Below, piece after piece: positions 6,177 to 6,190 of a DNA stretch of 6,190 nucleotides. The first letter of the stretch is position 1; each line of letters starts with the position of its first letter. The notes under the pieces are model-generated. The model searched no databases, had not been told where the DNA came from, and saw nothing but the letters and a program-made list of their open reading frames with translations. The stretch spans positions 1-6,190 of the forward strand of contig CAKRAY010000089.1 in the NCBI GenBank assembly GCA_934296355.1, given 5' to 3'. The translations under genes and the position numbers were made by a program. This stretch comes from an uncultured Clostridia bacterium. GTDB taxonomy: Bacteria > Bacillota > Clostridia > Christensenellales > DTU072.

Positions 6177-6190
6177 TTTTTATCTTTGCT

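Noticed and set aside
1..6190. Insertion sequences, integrases or attachment sites
   Set aside because: No transposase or integrase motifs and no long terminal inverted repeats were seen on either strand.

Overview
The window looks like chromosome from an anaerobic, Clostridia-type (Bacillota) bacterium. The evidence is an oxygen-sensitive class III ribonucleotide reductase, a TrxB-like flavoenzyme of the kind I associate with gut Clostridia, a BspA-like leucine-rich-repeat protein, strong Shine-Dalgarno sites (AAGGG, AGGAGG, AAGGA) and a sigma-A-type promoter. Codon use is rich in GCG, TCG and CGT/CGC. A finer placement, for example Christensenellales-like gut Clostridia, would be a guess.

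Layout: two convergent two-gene units meet at one bidirectional terminator (3098-3125). On the plus strand, a promoter near 84-113 drives an ArsB/SLC13-superfamily membrane permease (148-1452). After 19 bases comes a cytosolic protein with an N-terminal TIR domain and 13 BspA-type leucine-rich repeats (1472-3076). On the minus strand, an anaerobic ribonucleotide reductase NrdD with a redoxin domain fused to its C-terminus (6176-4071) is followed after 16 bases by a TrxB-like flavoprotein (4054-3146).

How the genes may work together: the minus-strand pair reads as a deoxynucleotide-synthesis module carrying its own thiol electron supply. The flavoenzyme would reduce the CPNC site of the fused redoxin, which would reduce the NrdD active-site disulfide. 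NrdD has the MCCR finger loop that I recall from thioredoxin-dependent, Thermotoga-like NrdD proteins rather than the MGCR of formate-dependent ones. The flavoenzyme has lost the HRRxxxR motif that binds the NADPH 2'-phosphate, so its electron donor is open. The activase gene nrdG is not in the window.

The plus-strand pair is harder to interpret. The TIR domain keeps the glutamate expected of NAD-cleaving TIRs and is joined to an LRR array, so the protein has the domain content of an innate immune receptor in a single bacterial polypeptide. No recognisable defence partner lies inside the window, so an immune role is a hypothesis. There is no stretch over 300 bases without a gene; the non-coding parts are 1-147, 1453-1471, 3077-3145, 4055-4070 and 6177-6190.
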